A stretch of 64,000 bases of DNA from positions 248,001 through 312,000 of the forward strand of contig NZ_JACHCM010000002.1 of NCBI RefSeq assembly GCF_014200755.1. Reading direction: 5' to 3'. The notes below the pieces were generated by a model, which saw only the letters and a list, made by a program, of their open reading frames with translations, searched no databases and was not told where the DNA came from. Of the stretch, positions 62,384-64,000 are shown piece after piece; the first letter of the stretch is position 1; each line of letters opens with the position of its first letter. The position numbers and the translations under genes are program-made. The stretch is from Rhodanobacter sp. ANJX3 (lineage in GTDB: Bacteria > Pseudomonadota > Gammaproteobacteria > Xanthomonadales > Rhodanobacteraceae).

Positions 62384-62431
62384 CAAATCATTCAAGCTGC
62401 TCTGCGGCGAGGCTTAATTCAGGCGTCATGT
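62378..62431 (+). repeat. attC47 (degenerate, distal end of array)
   Basis: TGCTAAC ... GTCATGT, 54 bp, type B-like arms (AAGCTGCTCTGCGGCGAGGCTT). The core GTCATGT is degenerate. No further attC follows. Confidence 0.78.
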
Positions 62432-62779
62432 GCCCCAAGAGCATGCCCACACATACACAAGTCGCCTTGGTGGCTGCAATCGAAGCCGGTTTAGCTGCGA
62501 CACAAAGAGAGATTAGTAAGCGCACGTTTTCATCAACCTTCCGATCGCTGGCCTGAGAGGTCCGTCGCGATCTTTGCGGCATCGGCTTCTCGCCCGATCG
62601 GTAGCTCATTAGCGACGCTGGCGCATGTTTCGTCGTGAGGGAATCGATCACGCGCGTGCGGCTTACTCATCGATCAAATCCGTGCCATTGCGTCGTTCGC
62701 TCAGGCGGTTGACACCGCGCACTCGCGATAGCAGACTCGATGCCAAGGAGCGTAGAAACTCCTCTCATAGCGGTGCCCA

Positions 62780-62808
62780 CCTCCGTCAAACCGGTGGGTT
62801 TTTTGTGC
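62780..62808 (+). terminator. Rho-independent terminator-like hairpin
   Basis: CCCACC and GGTGGG pair around an 11-nt loop (TCCGTCAAACC) and are followed by a run of six T. It would stop transcripts leaving the cassette array, or act within the leader of the next gene. Confidence 0.65.
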
Positions 62809-62845
62809 CTATGCTTTTGTAGGTACAACCGACGCGATGCCTGCG

Positions 62846-62918
62846 TCGGGAGGGCGGCGAATACAACACCCGCAAGGGAAATAAGCCCGCCGGCTATGAG
62901 CGGTTTCTAACCTCCCGA
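62846..62918 (+). ncRNA. Candidate structured leader RNA upstream of the XAC0095-type gene
   Basis: TCGGGAGG (62846-62853) is perfectly complementary to CCTCCCGA (62911-62918), closing a 73-nt element. Inside are a CCC-GCAA-GGG tetraloop hairpin and a self-complementary GCCGGC. The layout recalls phage C4-type antisense/leader RNAs, but I cannot check this. It may regulate the gene 57 bp downstream. Confidence 0.4.
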
Positions 62919-62974
62919 CTTCCCGTCCGGCGTCATGCCGTGGACGGGTACTTCGACGGAATGAGGAGGCGGCC

Positions 62975-63580
62975 ATGGCAACGTTCGATGCGGATGATCG
63001 GGACACGATGGGGTATTTTCTGCCGGAGAACGGCCAGCTCCGGCTGCAGAAGCTGCGCGACTACGCGGAGTTTCTCTCGCATATCGCACAACCGCGCACG
63101 CCGGACGTAGCGCAGGAAGGTATCCCCGAGATCAACGCGGAGCAGGTCGCGATCTGCCTGGAATTTCTGGTGGAACAGATGGGCATGGTGCTGGATGGCC
63201 TCTCGTTTCCAGCCTACCGCGCCGAACGCGACGCGGCGCCTGCCGCCGACGAAACGCCTTATGCCACGGAGACGATGCCCGACGACGCCGACGGCCGCTA
63301 CCGCTTCGGCATGAGCCTGGACCAGGTCGATGCGCTCAACCGGCTGATCGACATGATTGTGGCGCATGGCGATGTGGTGACCGCCAGCCATGACGCCGAG
63401 CTGGCCGATCACACGCTGTCGCTGCTGGGGCATGCCATCTTCAACGACGCGCGGGCCGTGCGCGACATCATCCGCGTGGTGGAATCGCAGAGGCTTGGGG
63501 CGGCACGCGGTTCGCACCCCGGCGTCGGCGAAGAGCGTGGCGTCTACCGGGTCGTGCAAGAACGCGACTGGATTCACTGA
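62975..63580 (+). CDS. XAC0095 family protein
   Basis: About 201 aa. The start RDTMGYFLPENGQLRLQKLRDYAEFLSHIAQPRT matches the XAC0095-like domain of Xanthomonadales; a helical C-terminal part follows (GMSLDQVDALNRLIDMIVAHGDVVTASHDAELADHTLSLLGHAIFNDARAVRDII). Function unknown. GAGGAGG before the ATG is a strong ribosome-binding site. Confidence 0.85.
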   Translation: MATFDADDRDTMGYFLPENGQLRLQKLRDYAEFLSHIAQPRTPDVAQEGIPEINAEQVAICLEFLVEQMGMVLDGLSFPAYRAERDAAPAADETPYATETMPDDADGRYRFGMSLDQVDALNRLIDMIVAHGDVVTASHDAELADHTLSLLGHAIFNDARAVRDIIRVVESQRLGAARGSHPGVGEERGVYRVVQERDWIH

Positions 63581-63765
63581 ATCACCATGGCGTCGCGCAA
63601 GGCCGCGCTCGACGATGCGAGGCGGTGAGCTGGCGTACGGGTTTTCGCTTGCGACCCTACGGCAGTCATCGCCATCGCGACATTGCGCGGCCCATCCATT
63701 CGCTTCGAGGTCGGCGATCCTTTGATTCCGGCGTCAGGCATCCGACCGACCCGCAAAGGTGAACC

Positions 63766-64000
63766 ATGACGGATCATCCCATTGAAATCTGGCATCGCAT
63801 TGTCCGGCAGCGCGACCCGTCGGCATTGATGAGTCTGCTCGCGGAGGACGCCGTCTTCTACTCGCCGGTGGTTCACACACCGCAGCACGGCAGAAAACAG
63901 GTTGCCACTTATCTGGGCGCGGCCTTCCACGTGTTCTTCAACCCGACGTTTCAGTACGTACGCGACATCGTTGGCGCGTCGGACGCCATGCTGGAGTTCG
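63766..64000 (+). CDS. NTF2-like (SnoaL-fold) protein, cut by window end
   Basis: The first 78 codons are visible: MTDHPIEIWHRIVRQRDPSALMSLLAEDAVFYSPVVHTPQHGRKQVATYLGAAFHVF, the usual start of a nuclear-transport-factor-2-like protein with the D-A-V-F-x-S-P-V pattern. Its role cannot be told from this part. Confidence 0.8.
   Translation, partial: MTDHPIEIWHRIVRQRDPSALMSLLAEDAVFYSPVVHTPQHGRKQVATYLGAAFHVFFNPTFQYVRDIVGASDAMLEF

Larger units (their letters stand above)
42223..62431 (+). mobile_element. Orphan chromosomal integron array: 46 cassettes, 47 attC sites
   Basis: Forty-seven attC sites, mostly 57 bp, start with an inverse core (consensus RYCTAAC) and end with a core (GTTAGRY). Between them lie 46 cassettes, all on the plus strand, mostly one small gene each. 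Two arm types occur: type A (GGCGGACGGCTTCGCCGCC, most sites) and type B (CCGAAGCC...GGCTT, 60 bp). The similarity of attC sites is the mark of a sedentary chromosomal integron. No complete intI or attI is present, so this is a CALIN-type array. Cassette genes are visibly richer in A+T than the flanking chromosome. Confidence 0.96.
62432..62974. other. Boundary region between array and chromosome, no confident gene
   Basis: About 540 bp without a supported gene. Short frames here look non-coding. It holds a terminator-like hairpin (62780-62808) and a probable structured leader (62846-62918) before the XAC0095-type gene. Confidence 0.6.

Noticed and set aside
42223..62431. CRISPR-like regular repeats
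   Set aside because: Repeats are about 57 bp but spaced by 200-800 bp of coding sequence and are imperfect palindromes with integron core sites; no cas genes are present.
42223..62431. Genomic island with transposase or phage integrase
   Set aside because: No transposase, phage integrase, tRNA gene or terminal inverted repeats were found at either end.

Overview
The window looks like chromosomal DNA of a GC-rich gammaproteobacterium of the order Xanthomonadales, probably near Rhodanobacteraceae (Dyella/Rhodanobacter/Luteibacter-like). The clues are an XAC0095-type protein, a copL-copA-copB copper locus, a lone rnfB beside nth and generally high G+C housekeeping genes. The placement is inference from gene content; there is no rRNA or tRNA to test it.

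Region 1 (1-42.1 kb) is ordinary chromosome: rnfB-nth; a methyltransferase convergent with nth; a DUF1800-DUF1501-DUF1800 secretory triad; a PadR regulator with a HAAS/sensor-domain membrane protein; a creatininase-family protein and a YVTN-type beta-propeller; a TetR regulator divergent from an EmrA/EmrB/NodT-like tripartite efflux operon, with two dyad operators in the shared promoter; a periplasmic cyclophilin; a phospholipid-methyltransferase-like enzyme; AsmA; a DMT exporter; a membrane-bound propeller/Y_Y_Y/GGDEF sensor; a copLAB copper-resistance locus with a cytochrome c; rlmJ; a Slp-like lipoprotein; a CDF metal transporter; an SGNH hydrolase; the sulfate importer sbp-cysT-cysW-cysA; a VOC protein with an MmcQ/YjbR protein; a GNAT enzyme; and mfd.

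Region 2 (42.1-62.4 kb) is the remarkable part: a sedentary chromosomal integron array of 46 gene cassettes bounded by 47 attC sites, all in the same orientation, with small, mostly unknown, relatively AT-rich genes. No complete integron integrase lies in the window. Immediately left of the array, antisense and just past the mfd stop, a 17-codon open stretch reads THVLNRGGHGVLSPLDR-stop, which is what the extreme C-terminus of an IntI integrase looks like. The array therefore appears to be an orphan (CALIN-type) array made by deletion of most of intI together with attI and its promoter. It shows internal history: a three-cassette block is duplicated with one extra cassette between the copies, a VOC cassette is present three times, two further cassettes recur near the far end in reversed order (one copy with a nonsense mutation), and core sites are more degenerate towards the distal end. 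In most cassettes the gene's stop codon is the TAA of the attC inverse core itself, and a few proteins continue into the attC and gain a tail such as SFKADGSAAA.

Region 3 (62.4-64 kb) returns to chromosome: a terminator-like hairpin, a probable structured leader, an XAC0095-family gene and the start of an NTF2-like gene cut by the window edge.
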